A DNA stretch of 30,263 nt, from the IMG/VR virus record IMGVR_UViG_3300037225_000038, positions 1 to 30,263 of that record; one strand, given 5' to 3'. This DNA comes from a virus. Positions 29,139-30,263 of this stretch are shown here, piece by piece (the first letter of the stretch is position 1; each line of letters opens with the position of its first letter). Below the pieces are notes generated by a model. The model had not been told where the DNA came from and did no database searches. It worked only from the letters and a program-made list of their open reading frames with translations. A program made the translations under genes and the position numbers.

Positions 29139-29178
29139 ATCCTTATGCCATTTACCATGTAACACAAGGGGTTACGAT

Positions 29179-29733
29179 ATGATACACAACGACATTAGGA
29201 CAAAACAGGGATACGATTTTTATGAGGTTACGAGTTCGCTTCAAAAGGCTGTTCGCAGAAATGACCCGGCAACCGCTGGATTTTTCGCGCTTGAGTTGTA
29301 CCATTCGGGATACTGGAAATATGTCTGGAAACGTCTTTTCGTGATTTCTGCCGAGGATTGTGCCGGCCTGATTACTCAGGAGATTGAGGCGCTTTTCAAG
29401 GCTTTCTTGCTGGTTAACGAGGGAAAGCCGTTCGAAAAAGGCAGGATTTTCATAAGCAAAGCTGTTTTGTTGCTTTGCGAGGCAAAAAAGTGTCGGGATT
29501 CGGACCATCTTCAGAACTTTATCTATGATCGCCACAAAATCGACGATAAAACCGTTCAGGAATACCTCAAAAGCGTAACGGAAGTCGAACGCCTTGCGAT
29601 ACCGACATACGCCCACGATGTCCATACAGCCCGCGGCAGAGCCCTTGGAAAGAACAAAACTGACTTTTTCGAAGATGAGTTGCACGCTTTGAACCCCAGG
29701 AAAACAGGATTATTTGACAGCGTTATCGAGTAG
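29179..29733 (+). CDS. RarA/MgsA C-terminal-domain-like protein without ATPase
   Basis: A 184-aa protein. The ATG at 29179 is used because AAGGGG lies 7-8 nt upstream; the frame is open to 29110 only through the promoter. YDFYEVTSSLQKAVRRNDPATAGFFALELYHSG followed by YVWKRLFVISAEDCAG and RGRALGKNKTDFFEDE resembles the C-terminal clamp-loader-like tetramerisation domain of RarA/MgsA, which is known as a stand-alone phage protein family. The AAA+ motor (Walker motifs) is missing. A role in phage replication or in poisoning host RarA is inferred. It is the only gene on this strand in the area and overlaps the ParB-like gene end by 24 nt. Confidence 0.72.
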   Translation: MIHNDIRTKQGYDFYEVTSSLQKAVRRNDPATAGFFALELYHSGYWKYVWKRLFVISAEDCAGLITQEIEALFKAFLLVNEGKPFEKGRIFISKAVLLLCEAKKCRDSDHLQNFIYDRHKIDDKTVQEYLKSVTEVERLAIPTYAHDVHTARGRALGKNKTDFFEDELHALNPRKTGLFDSVIE

Positions 29734-30263
29734 ATCGAAAAGGCGTTTGCAATCCACTATCCTTCCAAGTCCTGGTTTTGAATTCCCGGAAACAAACGAT
29801 GTTTCGACACGGTCAATCTTAAGAACGGTGTGCAGCCTGGCAAGGTCGATGTCGTTCTTTGCCACAATCACAACGTAATCGTACTTTTCAAAAGCCGCAA
29901 GTTCCATTTGCTCGAGGTGTTCGACTGTTCCTGGTCCGGATCTAGTATCGAGCAGGTTCGACAATTCGGACGGCCTGAAAAATTCCTCAAGTTCAACGCC
30001 CTGGTCTTTGAGTTTCTGAAGGTTCACGGCATCCCACTCGAGGTCCACTTCCCCGACTCTGTTATCGGCAATAGCCAGACCACGAGCGGCCGGATCATTG
30101 ATGTCGAGGTCAGTACGTTTGACGGCGATTATCTCCTTGCCGTCAGTTTCCACGATGCGAACCTTATCGTACCCTACCTGCCCGGCAGTTTCCGCAGTCT
30201 TGTTCCCGGCTATAATCACATTGTTCTTGTCGAGCAGGATTGACCGTCCAGCGCCGAATTTCT
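29710..30263 (-). CDS. ParB/sulfiredoxin-like domain protein, partial (N-terminus beyond window)
   Basis: The frame is open to the right edge; about 184 residues are visible. KFGAGRSILLDKNN followed by VIIAGNKTAETAGQVG and KRTDLDINDPAARGLAIADNRVGE matches the phage ParB-like nuclease (ParB_N/Srx fold) group. The ParB CTP-binding GERR box is replaced by AGNKT, and no helix-turn-helix of partition ParB is seen, so it is probably not a centromere-binding ParB. The C-terminal half (YDYVVIVAKNDIDLARLHTVL) resembles domains often attached to these proteins. The likely role is DNA modification or nuclease-related; uncertain. Confidence 0.75.
   Translation of the reverse strand, partial: KFGAGRSILLDKNNVIIAGNKTAETAGQVGYDKVRIVETDGKEIIAVKRTDLDINDPAARGLAIADNRVGEVDLEWDAVNLQKLKDQGVELEEFFRPSELSNLLDTRSGPGTVEHLEQMELAAFEKYDYVVIVAKNDIDLARLHTVLKIDRVETSFVSGNSKPGLGRIVDCKRLFDLLDNAVK

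Noticed and set aside
29129-29178. Minus-strand promoter TTACAT-17-TAATAT before the TAGT gene
   Set aside because: Transcription would start almost at the ATG and exclude the ribosome site, so expression from further upstream is more likely.
29710-30263. Partition ParB that would bind the parS-like site
   Set aside because: The CTP-binding GERR box and the DNA-binding helix-turn-helix are not seen. It looks like the phage ParB/Srx-like nuclease group, so host ParB is the better candidate.
1-30263. CRISPR arrays, tRNA or rRNA genes, insertion sequences
   Set aside because: I saw no regularly spaced repeats, cloverleaf-like segments or transposase genes in the window.

Overview
The window is part of a contractile-tailed (myovirus-type) double-stranded DNA phage or prophage. 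Almost everything is encoded on the minus strand, so the virion gene order reads from right to left. The evidence is a near-complete morphogenesis module: small and large terminase, portal, Mu F-like minor head protein, DUF2213 protease with a nested scaffold, cement protein, DUF2184 major capsid protein, neck proteins, DUF3383 sheath, DUF3277 tube, a frameshifted tail chaperone pair, tape measure, hub, spike, gp46-like, baseplate J, DUF2612-like and a LamG fibre. The host cannot be named from this sequence. Shine-Dalgarno sites are strong, two cargo proteins have Sec signal peptides, and one of them ends in a tail that resembles a sorting domain. This suggests a diderm bacterium, but only weakly.

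Right part (about 20160-30263). A truncated ParB/Srx-like gene enters from the right edge. A lone plus-strand gene resembling the C-terminal domain of RarA/MgsA follows. Next on the minus strand come a TET-associated-type glycosyltransferase (TAGT), terS, terL, a deleted GIY-YIG endonuclease, portal, a small coiled-coil protein and the minor head protein. An unusual accessory cassette is attached to the end of this operon: three GT32-type DXD glycosyltransferases, one fused to an FkbM-like methyltransferase, then a free methyltransferase and a small unknown protein.

Middle (about 18190-20180). Three plus-strand genes interrupt the structural genes. One is a 76-aa protein whose C-terminal ten residues nearly copy the C-terminus of the phage's own TerL. 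The other two are small proteins with signal peptides behind a strong promoter. That promoter's upstream half is repeated before the RarA/MgsA-like gene. A consensus minus-strand promoter (18298-18326) starts the capsid-tail operon. Between this promoter and the first gene's likely start there is an intrinsic-terminator hairpin, a possible attenuator.

Left part (1-18191). Capsid, neck, tail and baseplate genes are tightly packed, often with ATGA overlaps. Notable items are an intact GIY-YIG endonuclease between two neck genes, an Ig-like domain fused to the tail terminator, and a -1 frameshift site in the tail chaperones. A near-perfect bacterial parS sequence (10354-10369) lies in the 48-bp gap between the tube and sheath genes. 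The left edge enters two small membrane proteins, probably the start of a lysis or accessory region.
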